From: Heterotrichella gracilis
Taxonomy: Eukaryota > Sar > Xanthophyceae > Tribonematales > Xanthonemataceae
DNA: 64,000 nt
Reading direction: 5' to 3'
NCBI GenBank assembly: GCA_032358255.1
Contig: JAULBX010018192.1
Span: forward strand, 1-64,000
The translations under genes and the position numbers were made by a program. Positions 13,001 to 24,853 of the stretch are shown one piece after another. The notes under the pieces were generated by a model. It searched no databases and was not told the DNA's origin. It saw only the letters and a list, made by a program, of their open reading frames with translations. Position 1 is the stretch's first letter. Each line of letters opens with the position of its first letter.

Positions 13001-16000
13001 CTGCTGTCAACAATGCTAAACGTAAGGCATCCGCTGGTTGTTAGAGGGTCATACAAATGCATTTGTACATGCTAGAAGGATTAATTGTATCCTTTTTGTT
13101 TTCTGGCATTAGAACCAATGCCCCAGTCACCCTGCACTATATAGTTGCCAAAATTTGTAGACATACCTCGATGAGGTCCTTTGCACTGAAGAATACCCAT
13201 ATTTATTTTAACTCTTCTGCTTTTCTTGTAGTACTGACAACAAAGTGTGCTCCTTACAGCTGCTGTCAATGCTGTGAATACTGCACTCTCTACGTATGAG
13301 TCAAGTCCCACCAATGGCAACTACAACGCCCTGTACACTGCAAGTCAGGCAGCCATCCCTGGTGTGCAAGCCATGTCTACAGCTGTGAACAGCATGCCGG
13401 CCTCAGCTACTGCCATGTGGGCACAGGCTGGTAACATCAAGACATCCCTTACATCAATGCCCCCAACTGCGGTACGTACGCAGACCCCTATGATGAAGTT
13501 TGTTAGATAATACTTCGTTATTTTATATTCAATGGGGCACTGCATATTTAGGCTCATGCTCAAGTTTGACAGCCTTCCGTGTAATTTCAATGGTATGCCG
13601 CACACATCGGCGCCCCGCAAACAGTGACCATCACATCATGAACCACACCAACCATCAGGTGCAGGTTTTACACAAACTGGAGATGACCACTGCATGGTAA
13701 ACCTGGCAAACCCTTGTGTAGCTGCCGCCACAGTCTAATCTGATGGCAATTGGTGATCATATAATAACAGTGGATGCGTGTTGCAGACGTTGCAGGGCAA
13801 TGTTGTCACCTACCAGTCCAACATGGCCGCTCTCCCGCCTCGGGCTCCTTACCTTGCTTCCCTGGATTCAGCAGCGGCAGCATTTGCTTCCCTGCCCTCA
13901 CCATGCACCCAGCTTGTTGACGATGTCAACAGTGCAGTTACTTCTGTCACAGATGAAGTCACAAAGGTAGGGCAGTACCCTGTGCTTGGGGCAATGGTGC
14001 AGGTAAGAATCATTGTGGGCGGTCCCACACCAGTATGTCCACTGTGTGTTGCAAACCGCTCGCAGTTGCTGCTTGCCATGGACTGAGTCTCAAATTTTGC
14101 ACGCATCCAGTGCTTACTAAAATGATCGGCATGTGCTGGAGTTCTGGTAGATTCAATACCATATGTCCCTCTCACATTGTTGGCATGTAACGAGTTCCAG
14201 CTCCACCATTTTTCTACTAAGTCGCTTAAATCCTGCAGGCAATTTCGTCTGCAAGGGATACCATAGACAGTGCACTGGGGCAGGCGCACACACAAATAAA
14301 CGATGTCCATGACAAATCTGTTGGCAAGGTGGATGAGTATATGAACAAATATGAGCCAGATGCACAAGGCTACAACAAACAGTGCGTGCAAGGCAAATGT
14401 TTTGTAACTGGTTGCTGATTTGCTTCTGCAGTACATTACCAGTAGCGGCCATGGTTCCACTTACGTTGAAGGGACCAAGCCAATGTTGACAGCTCTGCGT
14501 CTGTTTAATGCAGGCGCGTTAAGGGCATCTATGGCTTCTTTGCACTGGCAATTTTCCTGAGTTTGTGTATGCTGGTGTTTGTGCTGATCAACTGGACATT
14601 TGGCAGCAAGGCTTTTGTCCTGTTTGTCATGCTGCTCGCCTTCCTGTACGCCCTGCTGGCTATGGTCTTTGTTGCTGTTCTCATCGTTGGCAATGATGGG
14701 TAAGTCATATGCGCACTACCAGCATGAGATGTCCTGCCATGTTTAGAATCAGTGAGATTTTGGAGGAATTGCAAGGATAAGAAAAATTTCAAGGTGCTTT
14801 TTGGTGTTGTTTGAGGCCTCAAAGGCAGCATGATAGCATGGTGTGTATCACGCCATCAATGCAGTCACCTGTTTCATTATTGCAGGTGCGTAAACCTGGA
14901 ACAGCAAGTGCTCACTCGGGTGCCGCAGATAGTCAATGATCAGGCACTGCAAACCAAGATAGTGAACATCGCAAACTACTACTTTTATGGAGAGGGTGGT
15001 ACGCTGCGGCAGGTGGTGCAGCAAAATTTTAACTTCAACATCACCTCTATCTACGGAAAGATCAACTCTACTCGGGATGATGCAATCTCGGTACGCCTGG
15101 GCACCCTGTATTGTCACTTACATTTTCCACCATGGCATACATAGCAATGTTCACCAGGCATCCTACATAATTAAAATCCCGAGTTTGTTTTTAATTTTAC
15201 TATTGACAATTGGTATTCACTGTAACAGTTGTTAATTGAAAGGCCTATATATTCCTACCAGTTGTGATGATGTATACTCATTGAAACAGCAATGCATGCT
15301 AGAGTGTGGCACTGAAGTTGAATACTTGCATGGATGCAGAATATCGAGGACCAATTCACACTGATGCCGATGATGCAATCACTTGTGGATAATGCCACTA
15401 CGCTGACATACGTGCTTCAAGCAGACATGCAAACAATCGAGTCACTGGTCAGCTATGACAGCGTCAACCCGGTATACATGGTCATCAAGTCATTCGTGTG
15501 CTGCTATGCCCTCAACACCCTGGGGCGCTGGTGGCTTGCGCTCACGCTCGCAGCTGCATTCCTGGTGACACAAACACTGGTTGTGTTCGGCTACATTCGC
15601 AGGATGGACTACCTGCCACTCAACGGGTGAGAGTGCAAGGCACTGGTGTCACAATACAGGCTGCAACTGTGCTAACCTGTAAGTAAACACCTCAACATCC
15701 ATTGACAGTGTACAGTCTTCATGAAAAATGTATTTTCAATCATAAAAAATGGTGATTCTTTAAACAAAACCGCGGTACCTTCCAAAACCAGTGATTTTCT
15801 ATGACGATCTCAGATGCTGCCATCGGCGCACCACCCTGGAATTTAATAGCATGGCTGATGCACGCACCGAAGGAAACCAGTCCCCAGACTCCGATAGAAA
15901 GAAGAAGGGCAAGAAGAAGCACAGGAGCAACAAGATGTTCCCAGACTACCTGCAAGAGACCCCATCACAGTCACCGAAGATCCAGGGCGCCTACTACCCA

Positions 16001-16681
16001 ACCATCCACTATCCGGATGCCGAGATGGCCAGGTATGGGAAAGGAAATAATCTCCACTATCATGTGCTTGGCACGCTGAGCAAATGCTGGATGACACTTC
16101 GGTCATTTAATTGCTAGGCTGATGTAGCTCAAGCCTTGTATGTGCTCACTGTGCAGGGATGAGATGATGCTTATGGCCCCAGGCCCCAGCGGGCTGAGCA
16201 TGTCGCAACCCAGCTACATGGATGGGGTCCAGCCTTCAGGAGGGTCAACATCCTCCCTGTTTGGAAGCCCCTCGCCTAAGAAGAAGGTAAGAGTCATGAC
16301 TGCTGCCATGTCCAGAACGGTATTCATTGACCATTAAATCTAGGCAGAGTTACACATGCGCAGCAGATGTGTATGTATACTTGCTGGTTGAACGTTGCCA
16401 GTCCACCGTGGACTGGGCCAGATTTTCTATGGTTGATTTTAAGTCAACCTAGAATACATACTGCCTGGGGGGAATATGATGCATTGCATTGGCATATGGT
16501 ATGAAAGTAAACACACTTGAATTGCCGCACTTCACAGCATGATTGTGAGTAGCCGCATAAATAGCTGGCTGACTTGCACTGCCACCCTGGTCGCTACTTG
16601 TAGGGCAACAAGGAGGGAAGGAGCAAGCGGGAAGAGAAGCACAAGTACATGGAGCACGTCATGCGCATGAACGATGTGTAG
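10039..16681 (+). CDS. Prominin-like pentaspan membrane glycoprotein
   Basis: Seventeen exons join in phase to 1047 residues: 10039-10179, 10332-10480, 10807-11026, 11141-11275, 11480-11614, 11897-12201, 12382-12550, 12772-13021, 13260-13471, 13787-13966, 14239-14381, 14514-14699, 14886-15090, 15340-15626, 15814-16032, 16157-16286 and 16604-16681. Visible in order: a signal peptide (about residues 17-34); a short outer segment; TM1 (about 78-97); a Cys-rich turn SCCVCCGCRK (about 102-111); TM2 (about 130-152); a ~530-residue loop with many N-X-S/T sites and helical Ser/Thr/Ala/Asn composition; TM3 and TM4 (about 685-735); a ~140-residue loop; TM5 (about 874-895); and a ~150-residue basic, Lys-rich tail. 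This order, including the Cys cluster after TM1, is the prominin (CD133) topology, although loop 1 is longer and loop 2 shorter than in animals. Prominins sit in plasma-membrane protrusions; the role here is unknown. Structure is firm; family membership is inference. Confidence 0.8.
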
Positions 16682-17857
16682 CCCTGTTGGCAACATGTGG
16701 CACCCACAACATGCAGCGTCCCTGTGACTTGTCTGGTGGTGTCACAGTGCGGTTTGGAGGCGGTCCAGAGCAGGGTCCAGAGCAAATAATTCCAACATCA
16801 GATGCCAGCATTGTAAATCACCTTATCCGCCAGAGGAGAGGAGGACAGGAGCTGGTCAAACGCGTTCTAGGAGCTGCTAGGCACTGGGAGGTAGCTACAA
16901 CCTATTGACAGGGCTGCCAATAATTACAATTTTACAGCAGTGAAATATATCTTGTGCATTTGCAAATAATGCCTGGCCCAGGCTGCCAGCCAGTGAGCGC
17001 AAAAAAATTGACGATGTATATCTTGTCTTGCTGTCACATTGTTGATTTAGTTCTTATTTTCCAGCTGAATGTAGATACAAATGAGAGGTAGATCTTTTAC
17101 CGTTAACGTACTTTCCCGGGCCTTGGAATATTTCCCGGCGGACGCGGCGCAGGAAATTGTTGCATTTGGTGTAGCTCTTTTTCAGCAAATTCATGGTACC
17201 TGTAGGTAGAATTTTGCAGTGTAAAAATCAGCATCACTTGTCAGTGGCAAATTAACTGTTCTCCTTTTTCAGAATCTCTGTATGATCTCAGACTGTCTGC
17301 CTTGTTTCATTTGTGCAATGGGTGCATGCACGGGCCAGCCCTCCCCGGGAGCCAGCCTTCCCCGGGCCAGCCTTCCCTCAGTGGCACTGGCTCAGCCAGG
17401 CTGGCTTGATCAATGCTTGGCAAAGATCAGCCGCAACAGTGTTGAACTTCTGATACGTTTACTGCGTTTGCAAAGTATTCTCATGAAACACGACCAAACA
17501 TTGTCAATGTTTGAAATATCCAGTCCTAGCAAACATGCCTCGAGTGTACACGTTGACTGGTCTGACTCAGGCCGTGGTGCTCTGACGTGATCACAGCTCG
17601 AGCATATTCAAAGGCAGCTTTTGGCTAGTAGTTGCGGCATCATGACCACGCGCTGCTCGTTCTGCATCCTTCCCCCCCCTGCTCACGTGCGGGGGGGTGG
17701 CAATCCAAGCATTTGCAATGGCTGGGATCCAGCCATGGCCTTTGCAAGCAATACCCCGCCATTAAATTATTTGGTGCCAATTTGAACACATCAGCATCCC
17801 CCGGCGGATTCCACCTGCTGCCCCAGCAGGCCGCGCACTAACACACGTGCCCATTGT
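16682..17857. other. Convergent intergenic region
   Basis: The 3' flanks of the pentaspan gene (+) and the GFA-domain gene (-). No credible coding frame was found. Near 17340 there are two close copies of a GGGAGCCAGCCTTCCCC-like phrase. Nothing else was recognised. Confidence 0.5.
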
Positions 17858-18826
17858 TTAGTCCCCTTGCAGTGGGCTCCCCATCAACCCATGGCGCTCG
17901 TGGAACTCCTCCTCCGACTCCTTAGGGTATTCATCACCCAGCTGCACATCCGTGGGGCCGTTGGGAACTTGCACCCAATCGGGTTTTGAAGGGACGAAGA
18001 TGTGAACTCTCTCTGGTGGCGTGGGCAGGGGGGTGTCAACTGCACCCGCCACGGGATACATGACGCTGGATTCTTTGGGATCCCTGCATATACGTATCAA
18101 AGTGTTTCATATATCAGCAATTAGACGGATGTAGTTAATCTTGTTCCATGCACATACGTGCGTGCCCTAGCCTAGGGCTTAGGTGATAAGCATGCACAAA
18201 TGGTGGCGTCACGCCATGCACTCCTGGCTTTCACAAGCCGCTGTCAAGTGCCTGCACCATACAAACCTGTGCCACTATCCCTAGTGATGCGAGGTAGGAT
18301 TTGCAAGCTCACATGCTTGCGCAGTCATTACTCACCAGCTCCAGAGGTGGGCCCCGCATCGCTTGCAGAAGTAGCGCCAGTAGACACCAGGCTCCTTGCT
18401 TCCATCGGGCTTGTCGATATTGGGCTGCACGGGACATCACCATGCACAAGCAGCTGTCAGCCACAACGCCAAAACAACCAGTCAGGAAGAGGACCACCAT
18501 GAATCATAAGCTAACGTGATGTTTCGAAGCATTTTCTGCTAGGAAGCAACAGCTTCAACCTATGAACAGCAGAGTGGTCATCCTGCTTTGTAATGCATCG
18601 TCGCCACCCTCGCTAACTGCTAGCACCAGCTCACCAGGAAGATGCCCACGTGCTCAAAACCTTCCACCTTGAAACTCGCAGCGTCCGCCTTGATCTGGCT
18701 GTAGGCCCCGTTTGCCCCTGTCAGCTTGCGGCATATGGAGCAGTAGCAGACGATGTAAGGGCAAGGGCACTTGCTGGTGCCCTTGAAAGTCACACCCTTG
18801 CAGCAGCAGGATCCTGACAGCTCCAT
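17858..18826 (-). CDS. GFA/CENP-V-fold zinc protein (Mss4-like)
   Basis: Three exons on the minus strand (18826-18635, 18424-18336, 18083-17858) give 168 residues. The protein shows the zinc-binding Cys pattern of the glutathione-dependent formaldehyde-activating (GFA) family: SCCCKGVTF near the start, CYCSICRKLTG in the middle and CKRCGAHL in exon 2. The region between resembles family members (FEHVGIFL, GVYWRYFC). The C-terminal 70 residues include PERVHIFVPSKPDW and an acidic EYPKESEEEFHERHG stretch. Despite the family name, most members have no proven enzyme activity; bacterial and fungal ones are often annotated as GFA-like. The gene ends about 1.2 kb from the pentaspan gene in a convergent arrangement. 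Splice junctions are consensus and in phase, so this is a live gene. The substrate is unknown. Confidence 0.86.
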
Positions 18827-19986
18827 AAAATATGCACAGCCTCAGCAGCGTGTGGTGCTGAGTGGAGTGTATGATCAGGCGCAGTGGTAAGCCTACACCG
18901 GCAAGGCTGTAGGCTGTGCTGGATGCTACGCTTGGTGGGATGTTTACCCTTGAGCCTGAAGTCTAGGATACCAGACAATAGCTTGCAGGGCTGGCAACGT
19001 GCGTATATATAGGTGGTAAGCCTGCATGCACCGTCAACAGACCTGTGTGGGATATTTTACCCTAGGCGACCAAACAACAAGGCTGGCAGCATGCGGATAG
19101 AAAGGTCACTGCCGCCAGTGGGGGTTGTCAAAACTGTCTAACCCGCTTGCACTGCAGAAAGAAATTGTGCCCTTGCAGAGTGTACCAGCAGGGCCAATGT
19201 TTCAAATGATTGTGGAGAGACTAGCTAGCAACTGCCTTTTTGTTTGCTTCAAACAGGCAACAGAAGATATAGCGATACCAGGAAGGCTTTCAAGCAGTTT
19301 AACTCCAGGTCATGAGGCTTTGACGTCGAAGGAAACCGCCCAATTGAAATGATGTGTGGCATTGCATGCATGCATTTTGCTAATGTCACCTCGAGATGAG
19401 GAGTTGCCGCTAAGGCATAGCCGACCTTCTTCGTTGTATAAACTTGCAAAATTCTGAAGCAAAATAAAGTTCAGTGAAAAATGGCCCCGACTTTGCAACG
19501 AAGCGCCAATGCTCAGCACTTTGCAGGTCCATGCTGCAGTCCAGTGGGTCGTGCTGGCTGTGAGTGGGTGGGTTGGGGGGGGTGAAACGCTGCAAGGAAC
19601 GTTCATGGTGTTGTCTCAGTGCCATTGCACACGCTGCAACTCATAATACCTTAAAGCACTGCGTTAATGCTGGTAACCCTAAACCCTAAAATATACTTTG
19701 TTAAAACAGCTGTCGTTGCGTAACAGAAGACCAGCAGTTCCAAATCTATCTGTGTTTTGTCCACGACAATAGCAAACATATCATAACAGCTAATATAAGA
19801 AGCTTGGAAATCTCACTTGGGGTTTGTCAGGAAATGAGAGACGTTGTGGCGCATTAGCATGGAAGGGGCGTCATATTTTATTGTAACAAACTGTCAGCTG
19901 TAGCTCAAACAATAGAAGCTACCGTTGCAATCACTGGAAAAACGCAATGCTCGAGGACAGCACATTGCACGCCACTGGACTACGAT
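18827..19986. other. Intergenic region with telomere-like words
   Basis: About 1.16 kb between the start of the GFA-fold gene and the last exon of MED31, both on the minus strand. No coding frame is credible. It holds a GCATGCATGCA palindrome near 19362 and a double CCCTAAA word at 19675-19691. Confidence 0.5.
19675..19691. repeat. Interstitial plant-type telomere repeat (2 units)
   Basis: AACCCTAAACCCTAAAA reads as two CCCTAAA units of the plant/green algal telomere repeat, far from any visible chromosome end. It may be a telo-box or a scar of end-joining repair. Confidence 0.75.
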
Positions 19987-21179
19987 TCAGCTGGCCTCTT
20001 CCTTCAAACCCTGCATGTCTTGTGCACCTTGTTGAGGCACCTCGCCTGTGGTGGCGTCTGCATTTCCTGTGGGCAGCCTGTTTTGGCGGTAGTACTGCCA
20101 GAAATAGAACTGCTGTGTGTGCGCCAACTCCTGCAGTGGATAGGCAAATCATTGGCGGTGCGCACGGTACAATACTGCCATATGTATGGTTATGCACCAA
20201 ATTACTTATGCAAGGCCGTAGCGCTTGATATGCACACACATGAAATACACATACGCGTGATGGGTAGTTTGCAGGGGCCTCAATATGCCAACCTTGGCAA
20301 CTTTGACCACCCGTGACAGACTTTGCCTCCGGAAAGAGAAGACTTTTTCAGAACAGGCATGCATTACTCATGCACCTTGTCATGACTCAACCCTAAGCAA
20401 GTCACAGCAGCAGCAGCTTGCATGCGCACCTTCACATTTGTGTTGGCAATGGCTGCTTTGAACTGCTTGCTCTGCAGCATGTCCAGGAAGAACAGGCTGT
20501 GCGGGTAGCTGCAAGGGCAACAGGTGAACAATATCAGAACCGCCAAGTATAGCGTGATTAAAACACATCCCCACATCGCCAGAGTGCAAATACGCTGAGC
20601 CACTGCACGCTTACGTGATGAAGCGCGCGTACTCCGGTTGCTTCCAGTACTGCAGGTAGTCCAGGTATCTTACAAACTGTGGCTGGTCAAGGTACTGGTG
20701 CTGGGCAAGCCCTGCGCACACACGCACACGCACACTGTTCACGTCTTTGGTAGCAGATGTGGTGGTTATTTGACTACGATGGCATCTTAGGAAAGAAACC
20801 AGGAGGGCGCCTCGTGCCGGTTAACCTAAACCGCCCAAGGTGCTGCAGGATGGCAGTACCAAACACTTTGCCTACTGGACAGAGGCACAGCAGGCGGAAC
20901 AGCGGAGTCAACTTGCAGATGATATTTTGCTACCAGGTGCAGATGCTGGCAGGATGATACCGTAGGGCCAAGGACTTACAGTTCAAGTATTGCGGGTTGG
21001 CCAAGCACTGTAGAAACTCCAGCTCCAGGGCGAACCGCTGCTTGTCATCGCAGCCTATCTCAGCCTCACCATACCTGCATCCACCAATATGCAGGTTTCT
21101 TCAACAGATGCTTTGCTATGCCAGATATGGGCTTTATGAAGCCAACTTCTCACCTGATTGAAGTGGGTGCCTCACCCAT
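19987..21179 (-). CDS. MED31: Mediator complex subunit 31 (SOH1)
   Basis: MED31 is a conserved subunit of the Mediator middle module, which bridges regulators and RNA polymerase II. Five exons on the minus strand (21179-21154, 21074-20980, 20711-20615, 20508-20430, 20130-19987) join in phase to 146 residues; family members are about 130. Diagnostic blocks run in the canonical order: DDKQRFALELEFLQCLANPQYLN, then LAQHQYLD, VKYLDYLQYWKQPEY, YPHSLFFLDMLQ, and ELAHTQQFYFWQYYR in the last exon. The first exon is only 26 nt and encodes MGEAPTSI plus a split Arg codon. It was chosen because the ATG, donor and phase all fit. The tail after the core is acidic, Gln-rich and not conserved. The last exon lies 300 bases beyond a misleading in-frame stop reached by reading through intron 4. 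Confidence 0.95.
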
Positions 21180-22469
21180 AGTGGGTTGCCCTTTTAGACG
21201 CCCATGGCTAGCCTTTGATTTCCGTTATCACACACCATAGGCCGTCACTGATAACCATAAAACTGCGTTGGTATTTCGTTGGGCGCGCCACGAAACGGTG
21301 TATAGTCCAGCGATGCAACTGCAAGCATCCAAAATGCATGCATATGCATTAAGAGCGAACTATCGTATTGGGGCAAATATTGTACCCAGCATATTCAAGA
21401 ATCCGGTGTGATGCACCCTGCCACTGGGCCCGGTTGGATATGACAGGCCAGCTCCAAACGAAGAAGGATCACCATATCCATATGGTGATATCATATGCAT
21501 GCAGTTGCCAGAGTTTGAAATACAAACCCTCTTCAAAACCCTAAACTGAAGGAGGGGTTTATCCAGAATGGAGCCTAGAAGCCTAAGTTGTTGCTGCCTA
21601 GAAGCCTAAGTTGTTGCTGCCTAGGTGCCCTGCCAGTGAGCACAGTAGCTTCAACGGTTTCTGGACCCAAGCATTTGCAGTGACTATTATAATTATTGCT
21701 ACCCGGTTAGCAAGCGGGCAGGCAGGGCAGGCAGTGCTTTGTACAGGAGCCAAAGGGGTCCGGTGCTGCTGCCCTGCAACCCTATTACAGTGCAACAAAC
21801 TCACCCTCACCTGTAGAACCCCAGTGTTGTAAAATTATGGTTCAAGCTTGTTTTGGTGTTTGGCAAGGTGGAGCACGCAGTTGGTGCGTGTTGTGTGCAT
21901 GGCTGTCACCGTTGGTGCTTGCTTGCCAAAGTTTTTATAAGCGGTGTATCAAGCCAATTTGCACTGCTTAGGCTGGTCACCCTACGAGCGCTGATGTGAG
22001 GCAACTTTGCCACGATATTTGGGTCGAGGATCAAGGTGTATTTTTACATTGCCTGTCAAAGGCTGATAATCAAGCTTATTCTGATACACGCCACACAGGA
22101 AAGCCTTCGAACCCCACTGACTTGAGCATGTTGTTGGCTGCGCTCAGTGATGTCCTGTGGTGCTGTGATTATCTTGTACAACCAGTTACTTTGAAGCAGC
22201 TTCAGGTGCTGTCTTTTAGGGCTGGCGCGTCTCGAGTTGCTTGTCATATGCTGAAACTGGCTTGCCTTTTACGGTAGCGAACCCTACAAGCAGCAAAAAT
22301 ATCGCGTAAAGCCCAAACTCATCCACCCAGAGACTGGTGATTCTCTGTGCCATCTGACTCTGCAGGCTTTCGGACAGTTCACTTGAACAAGCTCGTTCTG
22401 CATGTGCGGTGCACGCGTGGTGGGTTTGCAAACGTGCGAGGCCAACCAACAGAAGTCCTTACCGTGAGG
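21180..22469. other. Intergenic region with a short tandem duplication
   Basis: No firm gene. It contains a 23-bp direct duplication at 21578-21623, a telomere-like word near 21535 and AT-rich foldable stretches. On the minus strand at about 22358-22216 an exon-like frame after a good acceptor encodes MAQRITSLWVDEFGLYAIFL and a hydrophobic run, but it could not be joined in phase to anything. It may be an alternative end of the weak membrane-protein model upstream. Confidence 0.4.
21578..21623. repeat. 23-bp tandem duplication
   Basis: Two exact head-to-tail copies of a 23-bp unit beginning GAAGCCTAAG and ending TGCCTA. It lies outside genes. Confidence 0.9.
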
Positions 22470-23350
22470 TCAGACGCAATTGTAGCTGAACCAGGTCAGA
22501 TACCATATGAAGAGAACAACCCAAATGATTACGATATAAACTGGCGCGTGAGTGTCCAAGAAGTCCCACAGCATCCGGCCCACAGATCTCACCTGCAAGT
22601 GGGCAGGTAGCTAAAATTTGGATATAGACATATATGTCCCACAGCACACTCTATCTGCTGCATGGGTTGCACAAGCGATGGGTGTTGCAGCGGTAAGTTA
22701 CTCACTTACCCGTGCACCAACAGCCGAAGTCGCGCCTGACACGGCTGCCACACAGCCGCTAAAGACGTTTGCCTGCAAAAACATTGAACATCGAAACCCT
22801 TCCGTGAACAAGCTGCAGTGGTTACCATGGTCCACCGTGCAAAGCTGCAAAGCCGCGTACATTTTGAATATGCGGTGGATACCTTTGACACTGGGTATGC
22901 CTCAGCGTAGACATGCTAACCTGGCTTCAAAGCTGGAATGCATATACTTACTTACTTACCTTTGACACTGACCTGCGTGCCCTTGGGCTGCTTCTCTGGA
23001 TTCCCCGAGTTCCCCGGCGGGGTACTTGCTGCTATTCCCGAGTTCAGGACGGGAACTTGGCGCTTGGTTGCGCTGGTGCGAGTGCTGCGGGCTGGACCCT
23101 GCGGTTGAGAGAGGTGCAGTGACCGTCCTCGGCCACCTGGTAAAGCTTGCCTGCTGCTGATGCCAACAAACCCATGCTGGCAGTGAACGACTGCCCCTAC
23201 AGTGGCCATACTGAGAATATCCTGACACCAAGGCCGAGTGCTGTCGAAAGATTGGTTAGAAAGCTGCAGGTTGGCTGGTTCCCACACCTTTGTCTCCAGC
23301 GACAGGAGTGGTACGGTCAACAAAAAAACGAGAACAGGAGTCAGGGACAA
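22470..23350 (-). CDS. Unrecognised putative membrane protein (weak model)
   Basis: I do not recognise this protein. A possible three-exon minus-strand model (23350-22973, 22772-22710, 22592-22470) joins in phase to about 187 residues. It begins with a hydrophobic leader MSLTPVLVFLLTVPLLSL that could be a signal peptide. A Ser/Thr/Pro/Lys-rich middle follows, then a small Ala/Gly/Ser exon. It ends with a strongly hydrophobic segment (APVYIVIIWVVLFIWYLTWF) four residues before the stop, so it could be a type I or tail-anchored protein. Two of the acceptors and the GTAAGT donor at the second exon are good. The first donor (GTCAGT) is weaker, and a stronger GTAAGT donor 13 bases on breaks the frame. 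The region could also be non-coding. Confidence 0.3.
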
Positions 23351-23884
23351 GTCACTGGTGCTGTAGAAAGCATCTCAAAGAAGTAAACTTTGGCCATAAA
23401 CAGGTGTTTTCCTGCGCAACCAACGGACTACTCTGAAAGTCTGTGTCCAGCGGCTGCAACTGCGACATGCATGCATATGCACTATGGGCGAATTATGGTA
23501 CTGGGACCGACCATGTACCCAACAGTGTCAAGAACCTGGTGCGGTGCACCATCCTACTGGGTCCAGTTGGCTACAAACGAACGTTTTTATACACAATCGT
23601 CCCGACGAGAATGCATGCATCGTAAGAGTCCTCCCCGTATCATTCGATATTACTCTTCACATTTCACCAGGCGTGGCCACCCGTTGGGCCCACCTAGCCT
23701 AGGTTTGCACTCGTGCTTCTAAAGCAGCAATAAGGCCCCCGCATTTGCCCTGTTTATCTCACGACACAGGCGACAGAACAGTTCTCTAGGTATTCCTAGC
23801 ATTAAGCTAGTGTCGAGTGCCAGGCTCGGTTGGGATAAGGAGCCCACATCCAGCAGCCGCCCTGGAACAGTGACACCAAACACA
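23351..23884. other. Short intergenic stretch upstream of bL17
   Basis: Presumed promoter and 5' leader of the bL17 gene (+). GCATGC palindromes occur near 23470 and 23620. No other element was recognised. Confidence 0.45.
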
Positions 23885-24853
23885 ATGGCGACGCTTGTAA
23901 TGAACCAGCTGACGTCCAGCTTCAACTCTATGTCAGTCTCCAGACCTGCACGCTGCCAATGCAAGCCCTTCGCCAGCCTATCACAGTACTCCGGACTGGG
24001 GAGGGCAACCAGGCTGGAGCTGGGTGTGCAACGTAAGTTTAGGGAATTGGTTGGACAGCAGCGGGGTTCCTGGCTGTTGCAGTAACAGTTTTAATAGAAA
24101 ACCTTTCCGTTTACAGGTCAAGCTGCCAGCCTTGTGAGTCTGGTTCAGAACGGCAGCAAGTGGTTTGCCATGAGGCATGGCAAGCGTGTGGCAAAGCTGA
24201 ACAAGCCTGCTGACCAAAGAAAGGCACTCATCCGTGCCCTGGTGACAGAGGTCCTGCGTCACGGCAAGATAAAGACCACAAAGGTGTGTGGGCGTTTAGT
24301 TGTTAACGCAACGAGCTGGCGTGCAGCTAGTTTGGTGGTGTGTGTACCCTGCAGCTGCACAGCAAGCTTCAAGTGTCTAAAACCCAATTGCCTTACAGAC
24401 ACGTGCCAAGGCAATTCGCAAGTACGTGGACAAGATGATTGGCCTTGCAAAGGACGGCACCCTTCACGCCAGGCGCCAGGTGTGTAGTTCCGTCGGACCC
24501 AGTAATATGACATGCATGGTGGGCTTGTGGCTAGCCTAGAAGGCATAACTGTGTCAAGGTCATCAGTGCCAAATAACGTGCTTCCTCCGCGTCTGCACGC
24601 TATCTGCTTGTGTGCAGTGCACAGAATTACTGCATAGGTTCTGTCGTTGGCACAGAATTTGGACTGCCAGCTCAGCTGTGGCTTGGTTGTGCAGGCTCTT
24701 GGGTTTGTGTACGACAAGGAGCTTGTGGCCAGCCTGTTCAAGGAGGCACCTTTGCGGTACGAGACCAGGCCTGGTGGCTACACCAGGGTCATCACCGAGA
24801 CAATGACCAGGCGGGGTGACAACGCGGAGATGGCCACCATCGAGCTTGTGTAA
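23885..24853 (+). CDS. Large-subunit ribosomal protein bL17 (organellar, probably plastid)
   Basis: This is a nuclear gene for the bacterial-type 50S protein L17, at the exit-tunnel side of the large subunit. Four exons (23885-24032, 24117-24283, 24399-24479, 24695-24853) join in phase to 184 residues. The first ~51 residues ([20 protein letters not shown] and onward) are rich in Ser, Thr, Arg and hydroxylated residues with almost no acidic ones, as in an organelle transit peptide. The mature part shows bL17 hallmarks: [41 protein letters not shown], then [26 protein letters not shown], and a C-terminal [22 protein letters not shown]. Bacterial bL17 is about 120 residues, so the remainder fits the leader. 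A mitochondrial target is possible, but the length and the intact GDNAEMA end favour the plastid. Confidence 0.94.

Noticed and set aside
20364-20429. Read-through C-terminus of MED31 after NTNVK
   Set aside because: The donor GTGCGC at 20429 and the exon at 20130-19987 restore the conserved ELAHTQQFYFW block; the read-through peptide has no homology.
22080-22130. tRNA-like TTCGA word
   Set aside because: No matching acceptor stem or anticodon arm could be drawn around it; no tRNA was found in the window.
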